A DNA stretch of 64,000 bases from Archilochus colubris (taxonomy: Eukaryota > Chordata > Aves > Apodiformes > Trochilidae). This document shows, one piece after another, positions 29,001 to 43,900 of the stretch. Under the pieces are notes generated by a model, which was given only the letters and a program-made list of their open reading frames with translations, had not been told where the DNA came from and did no database searches. The DNA is taken from contig CM041084.1 of the NCBI GenBank assembly GCA_023079485.1, positions 22,100,609 to 22,164,608 of the forward strand, in the 5' to 3' direction. A program made the position numbers and the translations under genes. The first letter of the stretch is position 1. The number at the start of each line of letters is the position of its first letter.

Positions 29001-32000
29001 ATCCTGTATTCCACAAAGAACATGAAGCACATCCACTTTTGGTGATTCATGGAGAAGACCATATCAGAGGCAGAAAGTATATCAAAGATGACATCTTTAG
29101 AGAGCAGAGTGGTCATCCTAAAATTGATTTGTAGAATACATCTCCATTACTGTTTCAGTTCAGATCAAGAAAATACTTTGGCAGTGAATCTCCTGACCAT
29201 TCCCACTTACTGCTCTCTCTGTCACAACTGAGAGTGGTTTTGGATCACATCATCTTGGGCACTTGGGCTGGTAATGAGGACCAGTACACAGGACTGAGAA
29301 AAGCAGAAGCAAAACCTTAAGCTCTGCACACTCCAGGGCATCTAACTCCTGAAGAGGAAATTGGAAGTTTGTCATGGGGTGAGTTCACTAAAATGTCTTT
29401 TATTACCATTTTTGCTGTAAAATAAATACATGCAGGCAAAAAATGCTTTTCTAGCAGCATTACACTGCGGCTTGCTAGAAATTCCTGGTGATTTGCTACA
29501 TCGTGCTATTTACAGCTTTCCCTTAAAGTTGGTAACTTAAAGTTACATCTTTCTATTAGAAAAGGCAAAGGCAACTGCAAACTTTAGTCCAAGAGTATCT
29601 CCTATTAGTGTGAACATTTTAAGATGTATGGCATTGCAAAAACATTATCTATCAGGGTAGACACCACCCCATGAGGAATTTGCTGCTCTAGCTCTTTATA
29701 AAGATTTGTCAATTCAGTGTTGTACTTCACTTACTGAAAAATCCTTCCAGGTAAAAAAGGATACTTGAAACTTTTTATAAAGTTTTTTACTTAGAAAGCC
29801 TTAAAATATGGTACATAAGAATATTACCTAATCAGTCAGAGGTAAAACAGAACAGTGACTCATATTTTGCAGAATTTATAAATATTTGGTCCTTCAGCTC
29901 AAAACTGGTTTTAGTTGGCTCAATTTCAAAAAAACTCTAAAGTTACATTTTGTTCTTAAAGTAAAATATTACAAAAATAAAGCTACCATTTAAAGCTATT
30001 TTAGATTATTCGTATCTCATGAGCCGTGAAAAACTGGAAAATTATAAAGGAAAAAAGGAGGATGTAAGGAATTTAATAGAAAAGCCACGAGGTTCTTTTT
30101 TAATGATGCTGCTATTTTAATCCTAGAACAAGTGTTGGCAAGGGTCCAAATGTTGACCAAGATATAAGAGCATGCTAATTATTTTGCTTTTAAAAAAATA
30201 CCTTTCATCCTCAATAGACCATTTTAAAATAAATCCTGTGAATTTCAATAAATCATACGTTTTTTTTTAAATACTGTGATCATGCTAATACTCAGAGATG
30301 TGGATCACAGACAATAAGGAGGTCTTTTTGTTTTATTTTGGGGATTATTGTCCTTTTAAGGCATTCTGAACCTTTATATATCTTGTTCAATTATATTTTG
30401 TTGATCTAAAGTTTTGCTCATGAAGATGAATTTGAGTACTGGATCATCTCTGCAACTAACAGCTCACAACATAGCAAAAAGTAACATAGTCCATGGGAAT
30501 TAAAATCTCAGTGGGAAAAGATCACCTGAGCAGGTTTCTAAATCATATGCCTTACAAAACAGGTATAAAAAAAGCAGAGACTTACTCTTATTTGCTCCAT
30601 CTCTTGGAAAAGAATGCCTTCAGAGATATTCTATACCCATCAGTTTGGAGCCTTTCCTATTTATTTTCTGGAGATATAACATTTTACTGATCTTGGTACA
30701 CACTGCTTACAGCTAAGTAAGAAGGACAACATATGGAAATGGTGATATTTCTGTTCTGCAAAACCCAGAAAAACTACAGCGTGAAAACTATTTTACTGCT
30801 CTTTCTCCTTTGAATCAATAATAAGAAGCTGCTATTCTTCTTCAGCTTCTGAAAATGTAATGAGAAATCTCAGAACCCCTATCTTAGGGGAAATCTAGAG
30901 AGTTTAAACCTATCTTTATCATCTTAAAATGTTGAAAACTTCGGGAAGGTATAGTTCAGAGAAATACAGATGATGGCCCAGGTTTCAGACAAAAGGAAAG
31001 GTAATGAAGTTGAATTTTCTGTCATCTTTTTGAAGATTCTGCATGTTCTGAGAAAGAACTTGTTTAAATATTCTAAAATAATTATTTTATACAGGTAATA
31101 TGGCAGATAGATTTTAAAAATTTTAAGAAATAAAGATAAAGATTTTAAGAGTAGAGGGCCCTGTAGAACAGGTCCTCCTAACAGTTTTGGATAAGTTGAA
31201 GAACACATTTTTGTAGGCTTTCTTTAAATTTCCTCCTCAACTCTTAATACTGTTCATGAAAATGGACTTTTTGTAGACATATACATAAAAAAGCAGTGAA
31301 AGGTGATCTACAGAGCATTTTGCTTCATAGGATGGAACTACCTGTGCAGCCAGTAGCTTGTGTCTTTGGAATGGTGCTGTGTGCCTTCTAGACATCTTCA
31401 AGGTCCTTCAGTCTTACCTTCCTGAATAATGTGTAACAAAATTTACTATTAAAAAAAGAACTTAACAACAACAACAAAAAGTTTAGCTTATATGTGAAAA
31501 TAAATAACAAGAAACACTCTGCTTCAAATGCACCTGAGAGAACTGAGTACAACAAATGTCCTGTTAATTTCTGTCTATACAACCAAACCTAGTGAGAACA
31601 GGCAACCACTTGCAAGGTGATTTTTCTGGTTATTGTAAAAAGCACTATTTAGTTATTTCCAAAGACTCAATGACAATCTTTCTAGTAAGGTAAGACAGTA
31701 CAGGCTATGTGTCATATATGTGACTTCATAATGTTATTATTAACTATCATGACATCAGATCTTTTCTCTGTCTAAAGGAAATGACAAAGTACTGAGATCA
31801 GCTGACCTTTCTTGGTGGATTGCTCACTCTATAATTTAGTTTGTAGACTTAACCATGTGAATAAAAATGCAGCCTTGCAAGGTTTTGAAAAAGATTTTAT
31901 CTTCTCTGAGCATGTAATATTAAAATACAGATCAGTGCTCTGTGTGGAAGCCCCACTACGTCAATGCACAATTTTGGTTTTGCATATATCCTTACCTTTT

Positions 32001-34390
32001 CTACAGAACAATGAATTCAATTTAATCCCAAAACTGAAAAGTGTGAATTAATTAAGCAATATATTACATTAACACAGATATTTCTGATACTATTTCTTAG
32101 ATTTTTATGGTAGAATGAACATTTCCCTGAATTAATGTACATTGTTAACAGCATTTAGAAGAAATATATTTAAAGATGTAACAATCAACTTAATGCAGCC
32201 AGGTAAAATGAACAGCTATTCTAATAATATCATCTAAAGGTTGTCCTAATCATTTGCTTTGTGTTTCCCTTTCCAATGTGGAAGTTCAAGCAAAATAAAT
32301 TATTACTTCAGCAACTGGACAAAATTATTTTCGAGTCGTGAATCAGCCTTCTTGATCCTGCTTATTTTATCACTTTGAATGAAACACTGGCTGAAAAATC
32401 ACTCAGTGTCTGTAAAATGTTGACCTCCCAACAATCACCTTCCAATATGACCATCAGGATTCATAAATGATACAGATGATTTTTCAAGATTCTCAGTGTG
32501 TGTCTCTAAATGAGTTTTGGCTTTCCATACACATGAAATCAGTCTGAATTCAGAAGGTATTGCCTTACTCCTAAATATGCCAAGTCCAGTGAAGCTGCAA
32601 CTTCAATTTTTAATAACATTTAGCTGTGCAGAAATAACAGCTAAAATAGCAGTGCTCAGAGATTTTACACTGCACAACTTTTCAAATTTTGTCCCTTTTT
32701 ATTGGAAACAAAATGGCTATACACAGCATAAAAGGGAAATGGGATGATAATACACATTGTAAAAAATATTCACTCGTCATGTTAAATTTAGCCGGGACAC
32801 CCAGAGCTCCTTGGAAAAGGTATGACATACAGCTTTTACACTTCAACACTTCTGGTTTTTCAAATATTTGCACTATAATGCAAAGAAAATAGAAGGAAAG
32901 AAAAGCTGAATCAGGAACAAGAAGACATGGAGCCACTAAACAAATGGAAATCATGAAGGAAGGATGGAAACCAGTTGAAAGAGGTCACAAAAGCTCTGGT
33001 CATTGCACCCTTTGAGTACAGTTACAAAAACTGTCTTTCCTATGGAAGTCTTTACCTCCCAACCATTTTCCTGAGTTTCTCCTACATGGAAAGCAAATTC
33101 CTTCTGCATAACAGTCTTTACAGTTTGATGTGCATCCACTTCTGCCTGCTTTGCCATAGGGTTTTTGACCATATAGGGTACTTTACTCTGATGTCTTTTA
33201 TATCCCTATGTCACTGAAAAGCCTGCTTTTCTTCTCATAATTTTCTTCAATTTTGGATTTCTTTCCTATGTTATGTCTTTGATTAGTCATTTTAAATGAC
33301 CAGTTACCATTTGCTAGTGCAGACAACCAGTTCATTTAACCAGCTGTCAACATGCTGATTCCTCCTTTCATTTTCTGCCCAGAATGAATGAACTTCAGCA
33401 TGCCTCAATAGATAGCTTTTCAATTTCAACTTAAGAAGCAGCACTTCAAAGCCTTCCTTTGAACCTGGAGAGGTGGCTACACCCAAACCTTTTTGCATGC
33501 CTTAGGCAAAAGCTATAAAACACATTTTCACTGCTGAAGGCTTTCTTCTTTGCCTGTGCTGTGAACGTTTCCCTTTTAACTATTATATTAATAGTAGTCA
33601 GTACCTTTGCCTGAAGCATTGTTAGTTTCAGGCTTCATTTATCTCCCTATTTAATTTACACCTGATGTTTATCCAATTAGGACTATATTCTTGATTCTAG
33701 GTCCTTTGGTGTTTATTATTATAGTTTGTTCACTGATACTGGACAGCTGGAAATGCTTGTACACAGCATATTTCTCTCTGAAGATTTTATTCATCTTTTT
33801 CATCTTAAATAAAAGCTATCCCAATAGCAGGAAACTAGGATGCGATATAACTATGTCATATAGACACACTTTGCAAAGTTCTGAACATATCCAGAACATT
33901 TTATAGAACAGGTGAAATGGAGGAAGCACATCCAGTGTCTGTTCTAAAGAAAAGATTGATTCAATTTTCTGTACCCACCTGCACAGATAAGTGTGTGAAC
34001 ACTGGAAACTTCTGTTTCTGGACAGCAATTAGATAACAGAGAAACCTAACAGGAGAGAAAATATCTTCTGTAGCTCTCTCCAGTGTTTTCTATCAGCTGT
34101 CTTCAGCAACTCACATGCTCATGTATGCTCAACTCAAGGGACATGACAGCCTTCTCTTCCTGTGGAAGCAATTTAAGGATCTGAACTGGCTCTTGAATTC
34201 CATTCCAGCACCTGACTGTGCAACTTGGGAGCACTTGGGAGCACTTGTGACACAATCCACATGTCCCTTCCAGTGGATTTTTTTATTAAATATTAATGCA
34301 AGGAGGCTTGACACTGAAAACTGAGGGGAGGTAGGCATGTCACAGAACTGACATTAGAATTATCTCCACTTACCTATATGTGGAGGCAGC
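26004..34390. other. AT-rich non-coding DNA, no gene seen
   Basis: No exon, RNA gene or transposon body is recognised. A minor 10-bp tandem (ACTTGGGAGC, about 2.5 copies) lies at 34223-34247. The frames on both strands have no family motifs. Confidence 0.65.
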
Positions 34391-35139
34391 CCCATGCAAA
34401 CTGCAAGAAGTTCAACAAGGCCAAGTGTAAAGTTCTGCCCTTGTATCAGATTAATCCCAAACACAAATGCAGGACTTGAGGGTAATGGCTGATGAGAAGC
34501 TCAACATGCATCAGCAGCATGTACTTACAGCCCAGAAAGCCAACAGAATCCTGGGCTCTATCAAAAGAAATGTGGCCAGAAGATGAAGGGAGGTGATTCT
34601 CCTCCTCTACTCAGCTCTTGTGAATTCCTAGTTCTGGAAACCCTAACATAAGAAGGTCATAGTGCTCTTGGACCAAGTCCAGAGAAGGGCCATAAAGATG
34701 ATCATGGGTCTGGAGCGTGTTTCCTACGAAGACAGGCTGAGAAAGCTGGGATTGCTCAACCTGGAGAAGAGAAGGTTTCAAGAAGACCTTATAGAGGCCT
34801 TCCAGTACCTGAAACAGGCCTACAGAAAAACTGGGGAGGGACTTTTTACAGGGACGTGTAGTGCTAGGACAACGGGGAATGGCCTAAAAGTAGAAGAGGG
34901 TAGATTTAGATTAGACATTAGGAGGAAATTCTTTACTGTGAGGGTTGTGAAACACTGTAAGAGGTTGCCCAGAGAGGCTGTGGATGCCCCATCCCTGGAA
35001 GCATTCGGGGCAGATTGGATGGGGCTTTGAACAAGGTGATCTAGTGGAATATGTCCCTTCCCATGCACAGGGGCTAGAACTAGATTATCTTTAAGGTCTC
35101 TCCCAACTCAAACCATCCTATGATTCTATGATTTTATAT
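34391..35139 (+). mobile_element. CR1 LINE fragment, 5'-truncated, plus strand, diverged subfamily
   Basis: This copy starts in the RT thumb region (ttcaacaaggccaagtg near 34411 is shared with the other CR1 copies) and runs to the 3' end, which closes with degenerate ATTCTATG-type repeats at about 35118-35139. The wording of its C-terminal frame (L-G-L-L-N-L-E-K-R-R-F) differs from that of the 44316 and 45566 copies, so it belongs to another CR1 subfamily and is probably older. Orientation is given by the 3' tail at the high-coordinate end. Confidence 0.93.
34662..35030 (+). pseudogene. CR1 ORF2 C-terminal remnant
   Basis: This open frame of 122 codons is the last part of CR1 ORF2 after the RT palm: Q-R-R-A (residues 7-10), then S-Y-E-D-R-L-R-K-L-G-L, then R-K-F-F-T-V-R-V-V-K-H. 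It has no catalytic RT motif. The N-terminal methionine is an accident of truncation. It is a dead fragment. Confidence 0.85.
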
Positions 35140-38100
35140 GTTTTTAGCAACAGATTATCACAAGATGTAGCTATCTCAATGCACTTGAATTATAAGAGGG
35201 TATGATTTTAAAAGATAAGATAAAAAACTCTAGTTTTGATCTTGCAAGAGCATACTTCAATCCAATTTCTTTTAAGTATTTCATGAGCAAACAAAAGAGT
35301 GGTGATTTTCTGAACCTAGCACAAAAATCATATCTTCAACTCAGCTTTCCCACCAAAGCTCTTCACACGTAAGAATGTCACCCTGCACCACACTCAAAAT
35401 AGTATAAGCAAAGCCAACAGTATCCCTGTACAGGAATCAAGCTATTTTTCACACAGAACAAAAACAATTATTTGAAATAAAGCAGAATCTGAAAAAAGTT
35501 TTTGGGCCTGTGTTATTCATGTGCTTATACAGATATCACCTTGCTCATTATTGTAAGGATGCTCCATGGTGTCCATTCCTAAAAGTCTCATGGACAGGAA
35601 AATCTGGATGTCCTACAAGAGCAGAGTTATGATACACCCACTATAAGTTCAAAGTGCAGTATAAATGATCACTCACTAGGTTTCACAACTTCTTCTTTTT
35701 CTGCCATAAATGATCATATTATTTAATTCCCATTTAAATTTTGTCATCCAATTCCAATGTAATAAACCTTTGTATTTTAAAAATCCTATTACTTGCTTTC
35801 TATCACAAAATTCATGAGTTAGAATTGAAAGATATAATATGCTATAACACTTTTATGATATTATTTGCCATGATTTCATGGGGCATAGAGCTTTTTTACA
35901 ACTTTGTCCTTACATACAATCCATCCTTCCTGCAGACTGCTTGGTGCAAAATAATGGAAACTTTTTCTGGATAATGCCAGATTTTCCTGATGTTAAGAAA
36001 CAGGTTTATACTCTTCTCTGACCAACAAGATTCAAATCTACATTTATCTCTGGGACCTAGGACTCATATTCTTCATTCTGGACTGACACATTCCCTTCAT
36101 GACCTTTTCTTGGTCTTTAACTCTTCATGCAACCATAAAATTCTTTGTCAGCCTACTTATAATTAGCTACCTTCTCTTCATCAGTTTTTCTCTTTTCTAA
36201 CTCTCCTTCTTAGCAATTCCCCCAGTCTGTTCTCCCTGTTCATCATTTGTTGATGTCTGATCACTTATTCTCATTAGAAGTGCATTAATCATTCAGTTTT
36301 GAAACCTTGTCCAAGGTTTAATCTCATGTATCAGTCCCTATTTCTCATATGAAAATTGAAAGCTTTTTACAGGGGTGAAGTTTATTATTTTATATAACAT
36401 ATCTTGTATTCATCCATGAATTAGATCAAGGTTTGATTTCTGTTTTACTGGAAGCTTTCAAAAGTCTTGCTACCAAAGAGTTACAAGGTGTATGATGATA
36501 CTATGAACATGAAGGTAGAGTGTAAATGGCTTTTTGTCCTTGATTCCTAAAGGCTTCAGACCTCAGACAGCCAGCACACAATCCTGCTAAACAATCCCTT
36601 TTCTTGCCATGGCAAACAGATTTCTACATTTTCCCTGGATAAAGTGGACCTTCAAATATGCAGAGTCTAACACAGAAGCTAGTTCAGGACTTGGAAGTCA
36701 AATGCACCAGGGGGCAGCCCCAATTTTTAGTACCCAGAGAGGGCTCCTGTGGCACAGTTGAGCTCAGTGTGTTTTGAAAGAGTACGAGAGCAAATCGTGT
36801 CTCCAGTCAAAAGCAAATACCTTTGTCTGTGAACATGTCAAAGACAGACTGTTAGATAAAGCTGTATTGCAGGAGAAAAAGTAAAAGAAAAAATAGATCT
36901 TTTTACTGTGGAAGGAAAGAAGTCCACTGCATCAGTGTTTCCACACTGTTGTCCCTTGTTCCACCAAACTAATTGTCTGTACATATCCTGCTGTCACTAA
37001 ATCAGTCCCTCAGAGAGAAGCATAGCACAGAGGAGGGTTGCATGCTGTTGTCCTGATTCTACTCAGGGTCTCTAATATTGCTGTACCCACAGGGCTCCAT
37101 ATGCATGAACCAAGAAGGCCATGTTGGCCTTAAAAGTAATGTTTTATTCCAGTTCTGTTTCTCCTACTGTTACAATGACAGCAAAAGATAGGCAGTAAAT
37201 TATTGTGGCAATGCATAGCTGAAGTATATCCACAAGAGCCATGTTATTTTCAGTCTTTAAATGCACAGTGTCTGTTGTAACCTCTGCCTACAAGAACAGA
37301 TAATACATAATGCAAAAACTCCACATTTTTCTTGAGACAACGAATTTGTTTGTCTAGCAGTCCAATGAGACAAAAAACCTTGAGTAATGGTATGCATAGG
37401 AGCTTGAGAGCATGTGGAAGATCATGTAGCAGTGCAACAGAGAATTAGGGCAGCTGGAGCAGTATTTGGTCTTAAAGTAGGGAAGGAAGCTGAAAAGACA
37501 ATATATTCAGAGGAGAAACCTGAAAGGGCCTGGGAACAGAAGATCTCAGAAAGGAGCAGATGGCATAGGAATGACTGAAAGTTACTAACTGACAAATGAG
37601 GAGGAAATGTTTTCATAACAATATTTAATTGAAAGTCTGCTCGAGCAGAATCCAGAAAGCGTTCAGAGTCATTATCATGGTTTCTCTAGCATTTCTACAT
37701 CTATTAAGTAAATCTGAACACTTAAATGTTTGGATAGTAGCACTCAAAAACCCATTAGCTGGCAAAGAAAGCCACTGAATGTGTTCTTATTTGGGCATAT
37801 TTAACTCCTTGTGAGACCAGAACTTGAACGTCTGCAACAAAAAAACATCTGTCATAAATTAAGTGTGAAAGAGAAATCAGTTTTGTAGTGGAGTTTTGGG
37901 CAGGCTAGTGTGACCTGGATTTTCAATGAAACTCTGAGAGCTGTATGAAATCCAGGGACCACACTGGGATGAAGAACAGGTAATCCTCTAGATGAGCAGT
38001 AATGCCATCTTACCAAATCAAGGTGTTTTATGGGTCCAAGTCAGAGAGATTCTATTCATATTTACTATATTCCTTCTCCGAAATGCAGAATAGGAAGAAC

Positions 38101-38154
38101 CCACAAAAGCCTCTCCATTTGAAATGGTGGAGTTACAGGGCAGCTAAGCAGTGG
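35140..38154. other. AT-rich non-coding DNA, no gene seen
   Basis: No recognisable gene or transposon is visible. The frames are short and lack motifs. Confidence 0.65.
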
Positions 38155-38279
38155 ATGGACTCAAAGAGACTGGACGTGGCACTTAGTGCCATAGTCTAGC
38201 AATCGCAACAGTGGTTCAAGGGTTGGACTCAATGATCTCTGAGGTCCCTTCCAACCCAGCCAATTCTACGAATCTATGA
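38155..38279 (+). mobile_element. Short CR1 LINE 3'-end fragment, plus strand
   Basis: About 125 bp of the CR1 3' terminus, matching the ends of the copies at 44640-44764 and 45566-45690. Shared stretches include tggcactnagtgccatngtctag and aagggttggactcnatgatc, and the copy ends in decayed ATTCTATG-type repeats. It is strongly 5'-truncated and carries only the last ORF2 codons and the 3' UTR. Confidence 0.92.
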
Positions 38280-40615
38280 AAGAGAAAAAAGAAGCAACAC
38301 TATAGTAACACAGCAGACATAATCTGTAGTCAGAGGAAATGAGGCATCTAGCATTCATATTGACTTCAACTACAGAAAAAATAAGGGCATTCCTGGATTC
38401 CCAGTGGAGCAGAACAGTGACAATTCCTAAATACATATATTTAAAAGAATGTTGTGAAAACCAAGGCAAACACTGAAGAGATTGTTAAATAAATCAAAAT
38501 GGGACTATTCCATACATCTTCACAACACCAATTATAAAGCATACAGCTATAGACAAGAAAAATGATTGTGTAGCAGTTCAATAACATTAATAGTCTGGTA
38601 ACCTTAAAAAATTAAGACTTGAAGCCAAGTGAAAAGTGATAACAATTATCCTGCATGAATTTACTAAAGATAAATCATGCCAGATCCCTTTATCAATAAG
38701 ATAATTGATAACTAAGAAGTTATCCCCAAATTGACTCCAAAAAAATTCTGTGGATTCATTCCATGCGAAGCCACCGGTTAAAATGAAGACAGACTAAAAG
38801 AATTGAAAGTAGGTAAGAAACTCCATGAAAATAAAGTAGTGAGTTGTTGTGTAAAGAACATTTGTCAGTGTAGTGGAGTTTTTCAATAAACAGTTAACAG
38901 TAATGGCCACAACATTATGACATTTTTTGATGGTATAATACCTGAAACAGTGATATTGTGAGTGACTAGAAACTTACACAGGAAGAAATTATGTACTAGG
39001 AAAGGAATAAAATTTATAGAGAAAAATGTGCAAGGACCCACAGTCAGGTCATAACAAGCATTTCTGCTGTAACCTGGGATTTCATTGGTAGGGAAATACT
39101 AATAAGGAAGGAAAAAAACATGGATGTCTTGAACTGTTAGTCAGTTTTAGACTGAGGATTTGGCTCTTAGTGGAATGTCTCCATGGAAAGCATAAATATA
39201 TTCCTAGAATTTGTCAGATGGAGCCAGTGCTCCTGTGGGAATATGGAAAATTACTGCTATTTTACAAGGTGTTGCTGCCTACCTATCTACAAGGACATTT
39301 TTCTTTAAAAAAAAAAACTGAATTCAAACTGGAATGATGCTGAGATGATCAAGAGGCTAGAGAAGCAAATACTACTGAGAACATTACAAGTACTTTGCCT
39401 GTTCAGATTAGCAAAATGAAAGTGAAGACTAAGTTGGGTTTCTACATCAAAAGGATAAACACAAAATTATTAACATGGAAAAAGGCAGCAAATGAATAAA
39501 AAAAGAGATATAAATAAATTTAGTTAGGAAAATAGTCCAAATTCTTGCCCACAGAGGAGCAATGGTTAAATTCAGAATCTCTCCTTCAAATGAATTTCTG
39601 GCCAAGGATATGAGGATACCAGGAAATATCTTTGGATTGTTGCTGTCTACTTCATGTAATCTTGGGGGACACTCTGCACCCATGTTATCCAGTGGTCATT
39701 ATGTTAAGAAAGGAATTTTTTCTGCATAAATCCAACAGGCTAACCCCTTAAGAAAAAGAAAGGAAGTGTTTACATTTGAGTGTAGGATTTACATACATGG
39801 GGTTTCAACAAACTCATGTTTTAAAAATTGTGATGCTCACTTCAGGCTCCTTTAACTCTTAGATCCAGTTAGAACTCACCAGTAAGTCCTCTGCTTTCTT
39901 AGTATTTCCACCTAAATTATACTACTGCGCTGTTCCAGGAAAGTTACTGCAAACTTCGCAGGATTAAGATTGAATTTCTATTCTATTTATAGAGCACTTT
40001 GTGGACCTGCTGGCCAAAAAATACCTTTAGCATCTCTTTTGTGTTACCCAAAGCAATCTTTTTTAACCTAATGGATAAAGTGTCTGTCTTATATTTCAAA
40101 AATATCATGTTCACATGCTGCTGGAGGTTGTATTTTCATTAAAACTTCTTTATGTACTTCTTTCTCTGAGCCAAATGGTTGTCAACATACTGATTTATTA
40201 TTTACTTAACATTTTCAGCTTTCCCCTGCTTTTATCTTTGTTTTTTTTAATCAAACCAAATGAATCATGTCAACACAATAAAAAATATTAAACACGAGAA
40301 GAGATGAAAATATTCTCTCAATGATTGGATGCCCATATATAAAACACAGCAGTCCCTTTGCACGGCTTAATATGACACACACTAAAACAAAACAAAGCAG
40401 CAGTCGGTCAGAGAAAAAAATATGCTAAGTGAAGAGCAAAGAAAGTAAAAGGAAGGGGACACAAGAATGTAAATTCAGTTGTCTGATTAAGTCTACAAAA
40501 TCCTTTTAACTGATACAAAGGGTCTAAGACTGCTTAGAAACAGCTGTGCAATCAGTAGTAGTATTTGTCACATCTCACAACCACCAAACACTTGGTAACT
40601 GCCTGATCGAGGCCA
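38280..40615. other. AT-rich non-coding DNA, no gene seen
   Basis: No gene or transposon body is recognised between the short CR1 fragment and the LTR that follows. Confidence 0.65.
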
Positions 40616-40997
40616 TGTAGAGACACCACTCACTAAGGCCAACAAGATGTATTAAAAATTACACCCATATTACACCAGTGTTGCAAGACAAACCTCTCTT
40701 AGGGTGCTCCAAGGTCCAACCAGGTGTTCCAGCAGAAACTCACAAATAGTGCTCTGAGTCTATAGCCCTCAGGGTTGACTAGCCTGGACCACTGCTATTG
40801 CTCCAAGAGCAACTGATCTCTCTGCTGGCTTGCCCAGGAAAGACCTAAGCCTGCGCTTCAAGCCTCACCTTTTATTTGCCCCCTAATCCTGCTCATGTGC
40901 CGTGGGGGCTCACCCTAATCAGGCACAGGTGGGCTTAACACAAGCTCATGCCCACTACCTGGCAATTAGTGGCATCTGATTGCCTCATTTCACTACA
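40616..40997 (-). mobile_element. Solo LTR, second avian ERV-type family, minus strand
   Basis: Read on the minus strand the element begins TGTAGTGAAATG at 40997 and ends TCTCTACA at 40616, giving TG...CA termini and a length of about 382 bp. An A+T box (aataaaag, about 40870-40877) could be the TATA element of the LTR promoter. Its first 143 bp (40855-40997) recur, inverted, inside the CR1 at 46882-47024, which proves it is dispersed. That second copy also begins at the same terminal TG position, supporting 40997 as a true LTR end. No internal retroviral genes lie next to it. The 5-bp flanks (ggcca and cacca) match only in part, so a target duplication is not established. Confidence 0.7.
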
Positions 40998-43900
40998 CAC
41001 CAGGACTTTGGAAGACAGGGCATGAAAAAAATATCAACACAATGTTTCTTCCCCTGCACCTGAAGTGGCCAGGGCATTAAGATATTATCTCTACTGTTTC
41101 TGTTCAAAATCAATTGATATATAAGTGATGGTCAAATATTGCTCCTTTAATCTCATATGTTGCTCTTTCTCATTCTGAGCAAGACCTTTCTTCTTAAGTC
41201 TTGTTACATTTTTTACTTTATGTGTATCTCTTTACACACATGCATATGTATATAAGTTGTGTGTACAAGTTGTCCATGTACATATATTTGATTTTATAAT
41301 ACATAAAATTATTTAGACAAAGATATATTTATATTGGTTTATGATATTTTTTGTGCCAACTTTGGTGTGTCAATGGAAACTAACACTGTAGTTGGCAGTC
41401 TCTGTATGTATAGTATCACTTTCAGTAAGAAGAGGATTTCAGTATTTCAGTGGCATAAATGTTTTTGGACTTTATTCTAATGTAAGTGATGCATCTAAAT
41501 ATATCACCATGTATTTCAGTACATGCTATTATGAACTTCTTGGCAGTTCATGAGAGTGGTATCCAGGCCTCAGTTACTACTACAGAGCAATTTTTCTGGA
41601 GTTATGTGTACCAGACAGTGTTTTAGTGTTGATACATTAACCTGGCCTTTATCTGACAGATCCAATGAATACTGCAGAATAACCAGCATTCACATTCCAG
41701 AACCCCAGTATATATGAGACTCAGGCATATAGGTATTGCATTTTTGATAAAAAATAGACCTTGTGTGGCCTGTTTTAATAAATATAATAATATAATAATA
41801 ATACTACAGCTCTAGAATCTAAATATTGTCAGACAAGCAGATAAGGGTAAGAGGACAGTTACCATTTTTAAAGGGTATCCCTAATTTTCTGAAATTCATG
41901 TTGAGGGAGGAACATCCCTGAGCCCTTACTTAATCTAATTTTTTTTTCTCAGAGAGCCTGAGCAGAAAGACTTTCATTTAACCAGTTCTCAGATAATGTT
42001 TGGCATAACAGTGGTGTTGATTTAACTATGTGTATTTCTTAGCATTAATACCCTAGATATTTTAATGTTATTTGCTAAACATCAAACATATTTATCAGAT
42101 AACAAATTTCTTCAACATTTGCACAAATATTACACACACGTTTCTCAGTGCATTCTCATAATTAGGAAACAAGTCTTCTTGGGTTTTAAAATAAAACTTC
42201 TTGTTCATTTGTTGCATGCATGATATAACTTATAGAACACAACAGCTGTATTGCCCTGAGTTGTACTTACCAGCACTGCTGGCAGAATCTGGAAGAGTAG
42301 CAAGGATTGTCCCTCTTTAATGAGAGAGATTCTGAAATCTAATTATCTATTTTTTGCCTTAATGAAGAGTTAGTATGTAACAATTTAATCTGATTATTAA
42401 AGGGGGCTTTGAATCCCTTTCCTTCAAGGGTCAGGAAAAAAAAATACCATGCAACACGATCTTTTTTCAGTGGCCAGCTGCAAATCTTTCAAGCACAATT
42501 GCAATATATTTATGAGTTGCCTGCCTCTTGCCAAGATTGAATAAATCTGACCTGATTTATGTGTCTAATTAGAGTAATAAGAGGTTTGGGCTTTTTTTCA
42601 GATTGCAAGCCAAGGGCTCTGGAAAGAACCTTTGTGTCACAATAGATCAAGTAAATTGAGCATTAATCTGAACTATTCATATGTACCTCCCAAACTTCTG
42701 TAAAGAAGGTTCTTCAACTTTCTTAATTGTTCCAACTCTGTAGTAAAATCATGTTTTGATTACCAAAATGTGGAGGACTGGCATGTGTGATGACAAATAC
42801 TAGCCAATGAATTGTTTGCATTTGCACTCATTCAGCATTGGTGTTTTCACCAATCTCATCCTTCCTTAATTTAATTTTAACAGTGATCTTTTTAAAAAGG
42901 TTCACAAGTGATTCAAGAAATCTATGCCTATCTAGAAAGTAATGTTAAATGTTTTGAATCCATAGGGACCTCCACAAATAAGTCAGCTTGTCTGCTATGG
43001 TTGCAAAAAGACTGAATCAAAGACTGTTGGGTTGGGGCAGAGGGGGAATTATAAAATAAAAGTTGAAAGTTACTGTCAAACTGAACTCTAGCTTAGTCAT
43101 GGTGATGGACAGACCCTCAGTTTTATTTGAAGATAAGAGAAAAAAGTTAGCTTTCTGTAGCTTGACTTGACTCTAATCCAACTCATCCTAAAGTCAAGTA
43201 AACCAGATGAAAATGTTTTGAAGGAGCTTGCTCCATTCCACACTTTTAGTGGTGAGATATCCCCATGGCCTGATGCATTAAGGACAGTTGTTCACTGGGC
43301 CAGCTTCTGTATTTAATATACTGCATACTGGCTCCTCCATTTTACCAGGCAAGCACCTATGTTTCTTAAAAACATGACCGTTTTTGTAAATTTTCCCCAG
43401 GAAGCTGCTTCATATATATTCTTTTTACTTGCAGAGAATATAAATCCCCAAATTCTCAGCTTCACCCAGACTGTCTCTTTGATACTGTGGAAGTATTAAA
43501 GGTCAAAGCACAATTAAACCTAGCTTATGAAGATAAAGTCTGTGGAATTAATTACTGTCTTGTATACTGAACTGAAAATAGTAAATATGTTTTAAAATGC
43601 ATTACAATTTTAACTGCAAGATTATCTCCTTAAATGCTCAAGAAATAATAATCACCAAAAACCTCTTGTGATAGAAGCAAAAATGTACAGAATTCATCAA
43701 ATTACTCCATCTGCTGGGTGATTCCCTCCAATCCTGGATGATTTCTGTTAGGCTGCGTATTCCTGTCCCTTTTTAATGCAAATGAAACATTCAAAGCTTG
43801 ATCAGTGTCCTTTGAAAGCAAATGAAATATTCAGGGTTTACCTTTGATATTCAAAGCATTTCCTGGAATCATGAGTTCCTCTTTTCTCTCTCCAATTCCA

